Origin: Kineococcus mangrovi
Lineage (GTDB): Bacteria > Actinomycetota > Actinomycetes > Actinomycetales > Kineococcaceae
Assembly: GCF_041320705.1 (NCBI RefSeq)
Contig: NZ_JBGGTQ010000004.1
Coordinates: forward strand, 62,001 to 126,000
Direction: 5' to 3'
Length of the DNA: 64,000 nt
In this document: piece after piece, positions 9,473 to 18,002 of the stretch
Numbering within the stretch: the stretch's first letter is position 1
Layout of the letters: each line of letters opens with the position of its first letter
The notes under the pieces: generated by a model
Told to the model about the DNA's origin: nothing
The model's database searches: none
What the model saw: the letters and a program-made list of their open reading frames with translations, nothing else
Program-made: the position numbers and the translations under genes

Positions 9473-9557
9473 GGAGGATTCGCCTAGTGGCCTATGGCGC
9501 ACGCTTGGAAAGCGTGTTGGGTTAACGCCCTCGCGGGTTCAAATCCCGCATCCTCCG
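9473..9557 (+). tRNA. tRNA-Ser (anticodon GGA)
   Basis: The acceptor stem GGAGGAT (9473-9479) pairs with ATCCTCC (9550-9556) and the discriminator is G. The anticodon stem-loop is ACGCTTGGAAAGCGT, giving GGA. A long variable arm and the T loop GGTTCAAATCC are present, as expected for a class II serine tRNA. CCA is not encoded. It reads UCC and UCU codons. Confidence 0.95.
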
Positions 9558-9678
9558 CCGCACGAGGCCCGTCCCGGACACGTTCCGGGGCGGGCCTCGC
9601 TGTTTCCCCACCGGTCCCGCAGCGGTCTTCGGCGCGGTGCCGCAGCGCCCTCCCGCCCGGCCCCTAGACTCCTGCACC

Positions 9679-9978
9679 GTGATCTTCCAGGCCGTCGGCG
9701 AAGGACGCCCGTACCCCGACCACGGGTACGAGACGGTCACGCAGTGGTCCGACGTGCCGCCCCGGCAGGTCAGGTTGGACGAGCTCACGACGACGAAGCG
9801 GACGCTGGACCTCGACGCGCTGCTCGCGGAGGACTCCACCTTCTTCGGCGACCTGTTCGCGCACGTCGTGTCCTGGCGCGGCCGCCTGTACCTCGAGGAC
9901 GGTCTGCACCGCGCCGTGCGGGCCGCGCTGCACCAGCGTCAGGTGCTGCACGCCAGGGTCCTGACGCTGCCGGACTGA
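9679..9978 (+). CDS. VapB-family antitoxin-like protein
   Basis: A 99-residue protein of a widespread actinobacterial group annotated as type II antitoxins of the VapB family. Visible conserved parts are IFQAVGEGRPYPDHG, PPRQVRLDELTTTKRTLDLD, LLAEDSTFFGDLFAHVV and LYLEDGLHRAVRAALHQR. The RxxLxxTKRTLDLD-type start of the second half recalls antitoxin DNA-binding regions. No PIN-domain toxin is encoded beside it, and the gene is followed by a LytR_C protein, so a housekeeping role is as likely as an addiction module. A TAGACT box at 9665-9670 lies eight bases before the GTG start, suggesting a leaderless mRNA. Confidence 0.75.
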   Translation: MIFQAVGEGRPYPDHGYETVTQWSDVPPRQVRLDELTTTKRTLDLDALLAEDSTFFGDLFAHVVSWRGRLYLEDGLHRAVRAALHQRQVLHARVLTLPD

Positions 9979-10039
9979 GACCGCGCCGGGCCGGGACCGG
10001 CGCGCGGCACGCGAGGGACGTCGGGGACGAGGGGGAGCG

Positions 10040-10645
10040 GTGGCACCGGAACGGGACGAGCGGGGACGGGACGAGCGGGTCCTGCCCGAGGTGGACGACG
10101 ACCTGGACGTCGAGTCGTACGAGCGGCTGACGGGGCGGCGGCGGGCGAGGCTGCTGCGCCAGCGGATCGTCTTCGTCGTCGTCGTCGTGCTGGTGCTCGC
10201 CGTCGGCGGTGGCGCCTACCTGGTGTGGAGCGACCGCTGGCAGCCCGGCCGCGCGGCCACGCCGTCCGCGGCGCCGACGCCGAGCTGCACGCCCGCCGCC
10301 CCGCCGGCGCTCCTGGCACCCGGTGAGGTCACGGTCGACGTCCTGAACGGCACGGACCGCCGGGGCCTGGCGGCGTCGGTCGCGGGGGAGCTGCGCGCCC
10401 GCGGTTTCGTCGTGGCGAGCGTCGGCAACGCCCCCACCCCGGTGGGCCCGGGCACGGCGGTCGTCACCTACCCGGAGGGGTCCGTCCAGCAGGCCGTCAC
10501 CGTCGCGGCCCGGTTCGCCGACGTCCAGCTCGTGGCCGACCCCGCGGCCACGGCCGTCACCGTCAGCCTGGGGGACGGTTACCAGCAGGTGCTGGGCGAG
10601 GACGCCCTCGTGGTGCCGCTGCCGCCGGGGTCGCCGACCTGCTGA
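10040..10645 (+). CDS. LytR C-terminal domain membrane protein
   Basis: A 201-residue protein with a charged cytoplasmic N-terminus (residues 1-35, rich in Asp, Glu and Arg), one transmembrane helix (RIVFVVVVVLVLAVGGGAYL, about 37-56), a Pro/Ala-rich linker and an extracytoplasmic LytR_C domain. That domain starts at VTVDVLNGTDRRGLAASVAGEL and ends with DGYQQVLGEDALVVPLPPG. LytR_C domains accompany or stand alone beside cell-wall glycopolymer ligases; the exact role is unknown. GTG 10040 is the chosen start. It follows the VapB-like gene by about 60 bases and ends just before a strong hairpin. Confidence 0.85.
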   Translation: MAPERDERGRDERVLPEVDDDLDVESYERLTGRRRARLLRQRIVFVVVVVLVLAVGGGAYLVWSDRWQPGRAATPSAAPTPSCTPAAPPALLAPGEVTVDVLNGTDRRGLAASVAGELRARGFVVASVGNAPTPVGPGTAVVTYPEGSVQQAVTVAARFADVQLVADPAATAVTVSLGDGYQQVLGEDALVVPLPPGSPTC

Positions 10646-10661
10646 GCGCCCGCGGAGACGA

Positions 10662-10697
10662 CGAAGGGCCCCGGAACCGAGGTTCCGGGGCCCTTCG
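10662..10697. terminator. Strong inverted repeat, bidirectional terminator
   Basis: CGAAGGGCCCCGGAACC at 10662-10678 pairs perfectly with the complementary arm at 10681-10697 across a two-base gap. It lies between the LytR_C gene and tRNA-Ser(CGA), which face each other, and can serve both. Confidence 0.8.
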
Positions 10698-10704
10698 CGC
10701 GACG

Positions 10705-10791
10705 CGGTGACGGTGGGATTTGAACCCACGGAGGAGTTGCCCCCTCACACGCTTTCGAGGCGTGCTCCTTAGGCCGCTCGGACACATCACC
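10705..10791 (-). tRNA. tRNA-Ser (anticodon CGA)
   Basis: On the minus strand, acceptor GGTGATG (10791-10785) pairs with CGTCACC (10712-10706). The anticodon loop CTCGAAA gives CGA. A long variable arm and GGTTCAAATCC in the T loop are typical for serine tRNAs. CCA is not encoded. It reads UCG. Confidence 0.95.
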
Positions 10792-10871
10792 CTGTCCGCT
10801 CCGCGGACCGCTGGTGCGGGCACCGGCGATCGCGTCGCGGGACCACCCTACACGCCGTGACGGGTCGTCGG

Positions 10872-11333
10872 TCACGCCCGCCGTCGCGCGAAGAAGTCGT
10901 CCAGCAGCGCCCGGCACTCCTGCTCGCGGACCCCGCCGGCCACCTCGACGACGTGGTTCAGCCGCGGGTCGCGCACGACGTCGCGCAACGACCCCGCCGC
11001 GCCGAACCGGGGGTCCCAGGCGCCGAAGACGAGCCGGTCGACCCGCGACAGGATCGTCGCCCCCGCGCACATGACGCACGGCTCCAGCGTGACGACGAGG
11101 GTGCAGCCGGACAGCCGCCACTCCCCCCGGGCCCGGGCGGCCGCGCGCAGCGCCAGCACCTCGGCGTGCGCGGTGGGGTCGGCGGCCGCCTCGCGCTCGT
11201 TGCGCCCCCGGCCGAGCACCTGCCCGGTGGCCTCGTCCACGACGAGGGCGCCCACCGGGACGTCCCCGGTGCTCAGGCACCGGCGGGCCTCCTCCAGGGC
11301 GGTCCCGACCCACGACGCCCAGGCCGGGGGCAC
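10872..11333 (-). CDS. tadA: tRNA-specific adenosine deaminase
   Basis: Deaminates A34 to inosine in tRNA-Arg(ACG), allowing it to read CGU, CGC and CGA. The 153-residue protein has the cytidine/adenosine deaminase zinc motifs HAEVLAL (His56, catalytic Glu58) and PCVMC (Cys86, Cys89), with EEARRCLSTGDVPVGALVV at the N-terminus. GTG 11333 is chosen because it starts 11 bases after the stop of the upstream associated-protein gene and gives the normal length; longer versions run into that gene. The expected substrate tRNA-Arg(ACG) is encoded at 15173-15245. Confidence 0.93.
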   Translation of the reverse strand: MPPAWASWVGTALEEARRCLSTGDVPVGALVVDEATGQVLGRGRNEREAAADPTAHAEVLALRAAARARGEWRLSGCTLVVTLEPCVMCAGATILSRVDRLVFGAWDPRFGAAGSLRDVVRDPRLNHVVEVAGGVREQECRALLDDFFARRRA

Positions 11334-11344
11334 GGCCGGCCCGC

Positions 11345-11917
11345 TCAGCGCAGCGACTCCAGCAGGTCGGCGCAGCCGAGGAGCTCCCCGACCCGGACGG
11401 TGGCCTCGGCCGGGTCGGTGCTGGAGGTGGCCAACCGCACCAGGACGTCCGCGGAGCACCCGAGGTCGGTCAGGAGGTCCGGGTCACCGGCCCACACGTC
11501 CTCGGCCACCCCGGACCCCCCGCGCGAGCCGGTGTCCCCGGCCGCGTCCCCGGTGTCGTCCTGGCCGTCCGCGTCGTCGTCGGCGGCGTCGGCGGCGTCG
11601 CTGTCCTCGGGGGTCGGCACCGGCTGACCCGTCGCGGCGGGGAGCTCGGCGAACAGCGGCGCGTAGGCGCTCTCGGTCGCCGCGACCGCGTCGGAGACGA
11701 ACACCCGCACCTCGAGGGCGCCCTCGGTGCGCACGAGGGCGAACCACTCGTCCTCGCGCTCCAGGACGGCCAGCACGGGACGGTCGTCGTCGACGGCGCC
11801 GCGCAGGGCGTCGCCGAGCTCGTCGGGGGAACCCGCTTCGAGGTCGATGTCGACCGACCGCCAGTCGCGGTCGTCGCCGGAACCCTCGGGGGCGAGCACT
11901 GCGGTGAAGTACGCCAC
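11345..11917 (-). CDS. tRNA adenosine deaminase-associated protein
   Basis: A 190-residue actinobacterial protein that typically sits directly upstream of tadA. The N-terminal half ([12 protein letters not shown] through [17 protein letters not shown] and [10 protein letters not shown]) forms a compact domain. The middle is a very acidic Asp/Ala/Gly linker (about residues 102-135), and the C-terminal part ([20 protein letters not shown]) resembles a small helical domain. Its role is inferred only from constant linkage with tadA, from which it is separated by 11 bases here. No membrane segment or catalytic motif is seen. Confidence 0.85.
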   Translation of the reverse strand: MAYFTAVLAPEGSGDDRDWRSVDIDLEAGSPDELGDALRGAVDDDRPVLAVLEREDEWFALVRTEGALEVRVFVSDAVAATESAYAPLFAELPAATGQPVPTPEDSDAADAADDDADGQDDTGDAAGDTGSRGGSGVAEDVWAGDPDLLTDLGCSADVLVRLATSSTDPAEATVRVGELLGCADLLESLR

Positions 11918-12016
11918 GTCCCCATCGTGGCAGGAGCAGGTGGGCGCGGGCCACCGCTCGGCGGGTACCCGCGCCGCCGGCCCGCCCGCGGCTCGTCGCG
12001 CGGGGCCCGGGCCGCG

Positions 12017-12022
12017 TACTTT
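12017..12022 (+). promoter_or_regulatory. -10 box of leaderless upp transcript
   Basis: TACTTT matches the TANNNT consensus and ends eight bases before the ATG of upp. There is no ribosome binding site, so transcription probably begins at or within a base or two of the start codon. A clear -35 box is not visible. Confidence 0.5.
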
Positions 12023-12030
12023 GTGGCCTC

Positions 12031-12666
12031 ATGCGCCTGTCCGTCATCGACCACCCCCTCGTCGCCCACAAACTGACCGCCCTGCGCGACCGGGGCACCG
12101 ATTCCCCGACGTTCCGCCGCCTCGCCGACGAACTGGTGACGCTCCTGGCCTACGAGGCCACCCGGGACGTCGCGGTGGAACCGCACCCGATCACCACGCC
12201 GGTGGGGCCCACGACGGGAGTGCGCATCCGGTCCCCGAAACCCATCGTGGTGCCCATCCTGCGGGCGGGCCTGGGGATGCTGGACGGGATGGTGCGGTTG
12301 CTGCCGACCGCCGAGGTCGGCTTCCTCGGAATGATCCGGGACGAGGAGACGCTGCAGGCCACCACGTACGCCAACCGGCTCCCGGACGACCTCACCGGCC
12401 GGCACTGCTTCGTCCTGGACCCGATGCTGGCCACCGGGGGAACCCTGGTCGCCTCCATCACCTACCTCCTGGAGCGCGGTGCGCAGGACGTGACGGCGCT
12501 GTGCCTGCTCGCCGCCCCGGAGGGGTTGGAGGTCGTGCGGACGGCGTTCGACGAGCACGCGCAGGTGACGGTCGTCACGGCCGCCGTCGACGACCGGCTC
12601 GACGAGAACGGGTACATCGTGCCCGGCCTGGGGGACGCGGGGGACCGCCTGTACGGCGTCGTCTGA
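12031..12666 (+). CDS. upp: Uracil phosphoribosyltransferase
   Basis: Salvages uracil to UMP using PRPP. The 211-residue product has the family start [18 protein letters not shown], the segment [16 protein letters not shown], the PRPP-binding loop [15 protein letters not shown] and the uracil-binding C-terminus [18 protein letters not shown]. Length is normal. It is divergent from the tadA-associated gene and probably expressed from a leaderless transcript (box at 12017). Confidence 0.97.
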   Translation: MRLSVIDHPLVAHKLTALRDRGTDSPTFRRLADELVTLLAYEATRDVAVEPHPITTPVGPTTGVRIRSPKPIVVPILRAGLGMLDGMVRLLPTAEVGFLGMIRDEETLQATTYANRLPDDLTGRHCFVLDPMLATGGTLVASITYLLERGAQDVTALCLLAAPEGLEVVRTAFDEHAQVTVVTAAVDDRLDENGYIVPGLGDAGDRLYGVV

Positions 12667-12847
12667 CGGGTCCGGGCGAGCCCCCGGGCCGTTCCGGTGC
12701 CCCCCGAGCCCCGTGCCGCGCGTTCCGCGGCGCGGGGCTTCGTGCTGCCGCGCCCTTTCCGGCAGGATGTCCCCCGATCAGCGCAGTCGTGTCCTCGATC
12801 GGTGAGCAGCAGGGCGTTCTCGCAGAACGCCGGAAGGGAGCCGGCCC

Positions 12848-13009
12848 ATGAAGTGGCGCCGAGTTCTGTGGTGGGTCCTGGTCGTCTTCGCCCTGTACGC
12901 GGTGTACCGCGCACCCGACCAGGCGGCGAACTTCGTCCGCAACGTCGGGGAATGGCTGGGGACGGCCGTCACCAGCATCGGCGACTTCTTCGACGGGCTG
13001 CTCAGCTGA
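12848..13009 (+). CDS. Small membrane-anchored protein, 53 aa
   Basis: ATG 12848 is preceded by AAGGGAG about eight bases upstream, and nearly every third position is G or C. The peptide begins MKWRRVLWWVLVVFALYAVY, a basic start followed by a transmembrane helix. It then has an amphipathic tail ending in FVRNVGEWLGTAVTSIGDFF and a short C-terminus. The protein should sit in the membrane with a short tail. It is followed after 56 bases by the PH-domain membrane protein gene and is probably cotranscribed with it. I know similar small proteins beside PH-domain genes in actinobacteria only as hypothetical proteins. Confidence 0.75.
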   Translation: MKWRRVLWWVLVVFALYAVYRAPDQAANFVRNVGEWLGTAVTSIGDFFDGLLS

Positions 13010-13065
13010 AGCACGGGCGGCGCCGCGACGAGCCGGACCTGGAGGAGCAGGGCCGGGAACTCGTC

Positions 13066-13824
<759 letters not shown>

Positions 13825-13855
13825 GGTCGTCCGGGCGCACCGGGCGTGCAGGTGC

Positions 13856-13895
13856 GTGAGGGGGCGGTATCCCCGCGGAACCCGCCCCCTCTCGC
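13856..13895. terminator. Hairpin between convergent genes
   Basis: GAGGGGGCGG (13858-13867) pairs with CCGCCCCCTC (13882-13891) around a 14-base loop, with partly matching flanks. It lies between the PH-domain gene and the Lsr2-like gene, which converge, and can end both transcripts. Confidence 0.65.
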
Positions 13896-13913
13896 GTCCA
13901 GGAGGAACTCAGC

Positions 13914-14510
13914 TCACTGAGCGGCCTTGTACTGGTCGATGATGCTGGAGGAGATCGGGCCGCGCGGCGCGACGGCGATCCCGTTCGAGGCGGCCCACTC
14001 GCGCACGGCGCGGGCGTCCACGGCGGCCGAGGAGGACGCCGGGGCCGACTTCTTGGCGGCGGCCTTCTTCGTGGTGGCCGAGGTGGCCGCCGGGGCGGCG
14101 GCCGACTTCGCGGTCGTCGACTTGGCGGCGGACTTGCTCGTCGCCTTCTTCGCCGGGGTGGCGGCGGGGGCCGGGGTCTCGACCTCGGGGGCGGGGGTTT
14201 CCTCGACCGGGGCGGGGGCGGCCTTCTTGGCGGTCGCCTTCTTCGCGGCGGCCTTCTTGGCCGGGGCGGCCTTCTTCGCCGGTGCGGCGGCGGCCGGGGT
14301 GGAGGCGGGGGTGCCGGCCAGCGCGGCGGGGAGGTCCTCCCACGCCACGGTGGTGGCGGCCTTCGCGGTCGCCGGGTTCCACGAGACACCGTTCGCGTTC
14401 ACCGTGAAGGTGCCGATCTTGCGACCGTTCCGCTTGACGGGGATCTCGAGGTCGACGGCACCGACGGGCAGTTCGGTGGCCACCTTCAGTGCGACGTCGT
14501 GACTTGCCAT
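13914..14510 (-). CDS. Chimeric nucleoid protein: H1-like linker, Lsr2-type C-terminus
   Basis: A 198-residue protein with three parts. The N-terminal domain (about 1-65) contains LEIPVKRNGRKIGTFTVNAN and VSWNPATAKA, a small beta-rich module I cannot name. The middle (about 66-160) is an Ala/Lys/Pro low-complexity tail with repeated AKKA units, like histone H1 or the HupB tail. The C-terminus (about 163-198), REWAASNGIAVAPRGPI and then IIDQYKAAQ, matches the DNA-binding domain of Lsr2, including the RG pair that inserts into the minor groove. It is therefore likely a DNA-binding, chromatin-organising protein, but it lacks Lsr2's own dimerisation domain. ATG 14510 has GGGAG seven bases upstream. 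The long upstream region (about 660 bases) contains TTGACG at 14630-14635 on this strand, a possible -35 box. Confidence 0.8.
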   Translation of the reverse strand: MASHDVALKVATELPVGAVDLEIPVKRNGRKIGTFTVNANGVSWNPATAKAATTVAWEDLPAALAGTPASTPAAAAPAKKAAPAKKAAAKKATAKKAAPAPVEETPAPEVETPAPAATPAKKATSKSAAKSTTAKSAAAPAATSATTKKAAAKKSAPASSSAAVDARAVREWAASNGIAVAPRGPISSSIIDQYKAAQ

Positions 14511-15126
14511 GCTGGTCTCCCGGGGGAAGTGGCTGGAATCAGGCGTATGCAATGAAACCACAGTTCTGCGGGGGTTCGCGCATCGAACGAGTGATTACCG
14601 CCGTAGTTCCCGGTTCTCCCGACAAGCACCGTCAACGGTCCGGTGAACACCTTCGGCGGCAGTTGTGCCGACCGGTCCGAGAGGGAACTGCCGGGCCGCA
14701 ACAGCGCCGGTCGGCAACGGTCCTCCGGTGCTCGGCGGTCCCCGGGGGTTGTTCGGCGGCGGGGTTCCCCGTGCGGGTTCCACGGCCTCTCGCGGGGTGT
14801 TCTGCGCGGGGACCACCGAGGTGGGGAAGTGCCGGTCACCGGGTGCCGGAGAGCGTTGCGGGGACGGCGGCGGGGAATGCCGCGCCGATTCTCCGGCACC
14901 ACCGGGACGGGAACGGGATCCGGTGTCCCCGCTCGCGCCGATCGCATTTCCGGGTGGTCCGGTCATCGCGGGGCAGCCCGGTCGCCGGGTGGTCGGCGGG
15001 CGCGGGCCCGGAGGAGACCGTCGGGTCCGGCGAGGGCCCGGGGGGCGGGGTGCGTGGGCCGGGGTGGTGGGCCGGGGTGGGTGCGCCGGGGTGGGTGCGC
15101 CGGGGTGGGGACGACACGCCCGGGAA
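14511..15126. other. Long intergenic region upstream of the Lsr2-like gene
   Basis: About 615 bases without a supported gene. All plus-strand frames here lack ribosome binding sites and have mixed codon character, so they are not called. The left 100 bases are relatively A/T-richer and should hold the promoter and 5' leader of the nucleoid-protein gene. The right end holds a G-rich tandem repeat (15056-15110). Confidence 0.5.
15056..15110 (+). repeat. G-rich tandem repeat, about 14-bp unit
   Basis: Four near-identical units of the form GGGCCGGGGTGGGT or GCGCCGGGGTGGGT follow one another. The plus strand has many runs of three to four Gs in close spacing, so a G-quadruplex is possible. It lies about 60 bases from the 3' end of tRNA-Arg(ACG). 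Confidence 0.7.
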
Positions 15127-15165
15127 CGACGAGAGGCCCCCGGGGCGTCCCGGGGGCCTCTCGTC
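15127..15165 (-). terminator. Terminator of tRNA-Arg(ACG)
   Basis: GACGAGAGGCCCCCGGG pairs with CCCGGGGGCCTCTCGTC across a short gap. It starts eight bases beyond the tRNA 3' end on the minus strand. Confidence 0.8.
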
Positions 15166-15172
15166 CTGCCTG

Positions 15173-15245
15173 TGCGCCCGAAGGGATTCGAACCCCTAAC
15201 CTTCTGATCCGTAGTCAGATGCTCTATCCGTTGAGCTACGGGCGC
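15173..15245 (-). tRNA. tRNA-Arg (anticodon ACG)
   Basis: On the minus strand, acceptor GCGCCCG pairs with CGGGCGC and the discriminator is A. The anticodon stem TCTGA encloses loop CTACGGA, giving ACG. The T loop GGTTCGAATCC is canonical. CCA is not encoded. After deamination of A34 by TadA it would read CGU, CGC and CGA. Confidence 0.96.
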
Positions 15246-15390
15246 ATCCAGCGCGCCGTGGCGCGCTGACTGGACCTACTGTAGCGGGCTTCCGTCGTGC
15301 TCACCAATCGACTGCCCCGCAACGGATCCCGCGGTGGTCGTCGGTGCGGCGGGGCGGTGGGGGCCCCGCCGGGCCGGGCCCCGGGACGAG

Positions 15391-15427
15391 CGAAGGCCCC
15401 GGTCGCGTGCTGCGACCGGGGCCCTCG
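15391..15427 (-). terminator. Terminator of tRNA-Ser(GCT)
   Basis: CGAAGGCCCCGGTCGC pairs with GCGACCGGGGCCCTCG around a five-base loop, just beyond the tRNA 3' end on the minus strand. Confidence 0.75.
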
Positions 15428-15434
15428 GCCCTGG

Positions 15435-15523
15435 CGGAGGCGGCGGGATTTGAACCCGCGAGGGGGTGTTAGCCCCCAACCCGCTTAGCAGGCGGGCGCA
15501 CTAGGCCACTATGCGACGCCTCC
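15435..15523 (-). tRNA. tRNA-Ser (anticodon GCT)
   Basis: On the minus strand, acceptor GGAGGCG pairs with CGCCTCC. The anticodon loop CTGCTAA gives GCT. A long variable arm with GGGGGCTAACACCCCC and T loop GGTTCAAATCC are present. CCA is not encoded. It reads AGC and AGU. Confidence 0.96.
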
Positions 15524-15569
15524 AACGCCTTGAAGGCTAGCAGCCCGCGACGTGCGAGCATCACCGACG

Positions 15570-17597
15570 ATGACCGACGACGCACCCGACCCCGAGTCCA
15601 CGCCGCGCGAGCCCGCCGGGCCCCCCGCCGAGGGGGAGCCGCGCCACCTCGGCCGCCGGGCCGTCGTCGTCGCCGCGTCGGGGGTCCTCGTCGCCGGGGC
15701 CGGTGTCGGCACCTGGTGGTTCGTCTCCGGCCGCGACGACCCCGCCGACGGCCTGCGGGCGGCGGCCGACGGCCTCGCCGCGGACTGGTCCGCCGGCAGG
15801 CTCGACCGGGTCCGGTTCCAGGCGGCCCCCGGCGGGCAGCTGCCCGCCGACGTGGCCACCGAGTACGCGCGGCTGGCCGGGAACCTCGCGCAGCCGGCGC
15901 CCGCGGTGTCCGTCACGGCGACGACCCTGGACGCGCAGGACCCGCGGTCGGCCACCGCGACCCTCGAGGTGGTCTTCGACCTCACCACCTCCCACGGCGC
16001 GCCGGCCGGGTCGCGCTTCGCCTACGCCACGACCGCCCGGTTCGCCCGCTCGGAGGACACCTGGCGACCGGTGTGGGAACCGGCCCTCGTCCACCCCGCG
16101 CTGGCGGGGGGCTCGACGTTCCAGGTGGACCGCACGGTCCCGGCGCGCGCCGACGTCCTGGGCCGTGACGGTTCGGCCGTCGTGACCTCCACCCCCGTCG
16201 TCCGGGTCGGGGTCCAGCCGTCCCGCACGAGCGACCCCGTCGCCACGGCGAACGCCCTCGGTGCGGTCCTCGGCGTCGACGCGGCCGGGCTCGCCACCCG
16301 CGTCCAGAAGGCGTCACCCGATGCGTTCGTGGACGTCATCACCCTGCGCCGCAGCGACTACGACGCCCAGCGTGCCGTCCTGCAACCCATCCCGGGCGCC
16401 GTCTTCGCCGAGTCCACCCAACCGCTCGCCCCGACCCGGGGTTTCGCCCGGGCACTGCTCGGCAGCGTCGGGCAGGCGACGGCGGAGGTCGTCGAGGCCT
16501 CCGGCGGCCGGTACGAGGCCGGTGACCTCGCCGGCCTGTCGGGGTTGCAGCGCACCTACGACGAACGCCTCGCCGGCCGGGTCGGGATCACGGTGCAGGC
16601 CACCGGTGGCGCGGGTGCGAGTTCGGCGGAACTGTTCCGCGTCGCCCCGGCTCCCGGCCAGGCCGTCACCACCACCCTCGACGCCGCGGTCCAGCTCGTG
16701 GCCGACGACGCGCTCGCCGCCCGCGCCGCGGAGGCCGCCCTCGTCGCGGTGGACGTCGCCACCGGCGCCGTCGTCGCCGCCGCGAACTTCCCCGCCGACG
16801 GGGGCGACCGCGCCCTCACGGGACGGTTCCCCCCGGGGTCGACGTTCAAGGTCGTGACGACGCTGGCCCTCCTGCGGAACGGCCTCGACGTCGCCGAGGA
16901 CGTGCCGTGCACGCCCACCTACACCGTCGACGGCCGGTCGTTCTCGAACTTCGAGGACGAGGCGTTCGGGAACGTGCCGTTCCGCACCGACTTCGCCCGC
17001 TCCTGCAACACCGCGTTCGCGAGCCTGAGCCCGCGCCTGGGCGACGACGACCTGCCGGCCGCCGCCGAGGCGCTCGGGGTCGGGGCGCCGTGGGCCACCG
17101 GGGTCGAGGCGTTCGCGGGCGACGTGCCCCCCGCGCAGTCCGCCGTCGACCTGGCCGCCGCCAGCTTCGGGCAGGGCCGCACGCTCGCCTCCCCGCTGGC
17201 GATGGCGGTCGCCGCCGCCTCCGTGGCGGCCGGGGAGCTGCGCCGGCCCCAGGTGGTCCTCGACCCCGCCCCCGCCGAGCCCTCGGCACCCGCCAGCGTC
17301 GCCGAACCGGCCCTGCTCGGCACCGTCGGCGGCCTCATGCGCGACGTCGTCACGAGCGGGACCGCCACGGCGCTCGCCGGGGTGCCGGGCGGGGAGGTCC
17401 ACGCCAAGACCGGGACGGCCGAGCACGGCACCGCCGTCCCCCCGGCCACCCACGCCTGGACGATCGGGTACCAGGGCGGCCTCGCCTTCGCCGTGTTCGT
17501 CGACGACGGGGTCTCGGGCGGGTCCGTCGCCGCTCCGCTGGCGGCCGACTTCCTCACGCGGCTCGCCGCGGCGGGCGGGTACACGGGCGGTTCCTGA
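15570..17597 (+). CDS. Class B penicillin-binding protein
   Basis: A 675-residue cell-wall transpeptidase. After a polar N-terminus comes one membrane helix (AVVVAASGVLVAGAGVGTWW, about 29-48). An NTF2-like MecA_N-type domain (about 55-180) and a PBP dimerisation region follow (VLGRDGSAVVTSTPVVRVGV onward). The transpeptidase domain has active-site Ser424 in GSTFK (Ser-x-x-Lys to Lys427), Ser478-Cys-Asn480 and Lys613-Thr-Gly615 in KTGTAE. The domain order resembles PbpA/PBP3-type elongation or accessory enzymes rather than FtsI. ATG 15570 is preferred over GTG 15552 because it gives a normal short N-terminus. It is divergent from tRNA-Ser(GCT) and stands alone as a transcription unit before the 6C RNA. 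Confidence 0.9.
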   Translation: MTDDAPDPESTPREPAGPPAEGEPRHLGRRAVVVAASGVLVAGAGVGTWWFVSGRDDPADGLRAAADGLAADWSAGRLDRVRFQAAPGGQLPADVATEYARLAGNLAQPAPAVSVTATTLDAQDPRSATATLEVVFDLTTSHGAPAGSRFAYATTARFARSEDTWRPVWEPALVHPALAGGSTFQVDRTVPARADVLGRDGSAVVTSTPVVRVGVQPSRTSDPVATANALGAVLGVDAAGLATRVQKASPDAFVDVITLRRSDYDAQRAVLQPIPGAVFAESTQPLAPTRGFARALLGSVGQATAEVVEASGGRYEAGDLAGLSGLQRTYDERLAGRVGITVQATGGAGASSAELFRVAPAPGQAVTTTLDAAVQLVADDALAARAAEAALVAVDVATGAVVAAANFPADGGDRALTGRFPPGSTFKVVTTLALLRNGLDVAEDVPCTPTYTVDGRSFSNFEDEAFGNVPFRTDFARSCNTAFASLSPRLGDDDLPAAAEALGVGAPWATGVEAFAGDVPPAQSAVDLAAASFGQGRTLASPLAMAVAAASVAAGELRRPQVVLDPAPAEPSAPASVAEPALLGTVGGLMRDVVTSGTATALAGVPGGEVHAKTGTAEHGTAVPPATHAWTIGYQGGLAFAVFVDDGVSGGSVAAPLAADFLTRLAAAGGYTGGS

Positions 17598-17728
17598 CCC
17601 CTTCCTGTGCAGGTCCGGTGCAGGACCGCGCCCGGTCCGCGCCGGGAACGCGCCGGACCGGCACCGGATCTCCGCCATTCGGCGTGGAGGAATTGCCAAC
17701 CGCCCCTGCCAGGGGTCAGGATGCTGTC

Positions 17729-17820
17729 GTACGCCCTGTGGGCTACACACGGGCCCGGCTCATCCCCCCCGAGCCGGACCGTCGACGGCCCCCGCTCCCC
17801 CCCAGCGGGGGCCGTCTCCC
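17729..17820 (+). ncRNA. 6C RNA (actinobacterial small RNA)
   Basis: Two consecutive hairpins each display a loop of seven cytosines. Hairpin one is CCGGCTC (17755-17761), loop ATCCCCCCC, GAGCCGG (17771-17777). Hairpin two has 13-bp arms at 17784-17796 and 17804-17816 around loop CCCCCCC (17797-17803). Two C6-or-longer loops are the definition of the 6C motif, an abundant small RNA in actinobacteria. The second hairpin also looks like the terminator. TTGCCA (17693-17698) and CAGGAT (17717-17722, spacer 18) could form the promoter, placing the start near 17729. From memory, the mycobacterial homologue (B11/6C) also lies next to the ssd gene, which is the next gene here. C-rich loops are thought to bind G-rich ribosome binding sites of target mRNAs. 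Confidence 0.85.
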
Positions 17821-18002
17821 ATTTCCCCCCTCCTCGTGCCCGACGCGCCGTCCACCGGCAGGTGCCGCGGCCCTCGTCGGTGACGTCCCGGTCTCCACAG
17901 GCCCGCCGGGGGGGCCTGGGCGTCCACAGGGCGCCCGCGCCCGCCGCCGGTGGGCGCCGCTCGCGACCAGGGTGGTCCTCCCACCGACGCGAGGAGCCAC
18001 CC

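Noticed and set aside
15056-15110. CRISPR array
   Set aside because: Units are only about 14 bases and directly adjacent without unique spacers.
14643-15269. Several overlapping plus-strand reading frames of 90-236 residues upstream of the Lsr2-like gene
   Set aside because: They have no ribosome binding sites, low-complexity Gly/Arg composition and run through tRNA-Arg(ACG); typical chance frames in GC-rich DNA.
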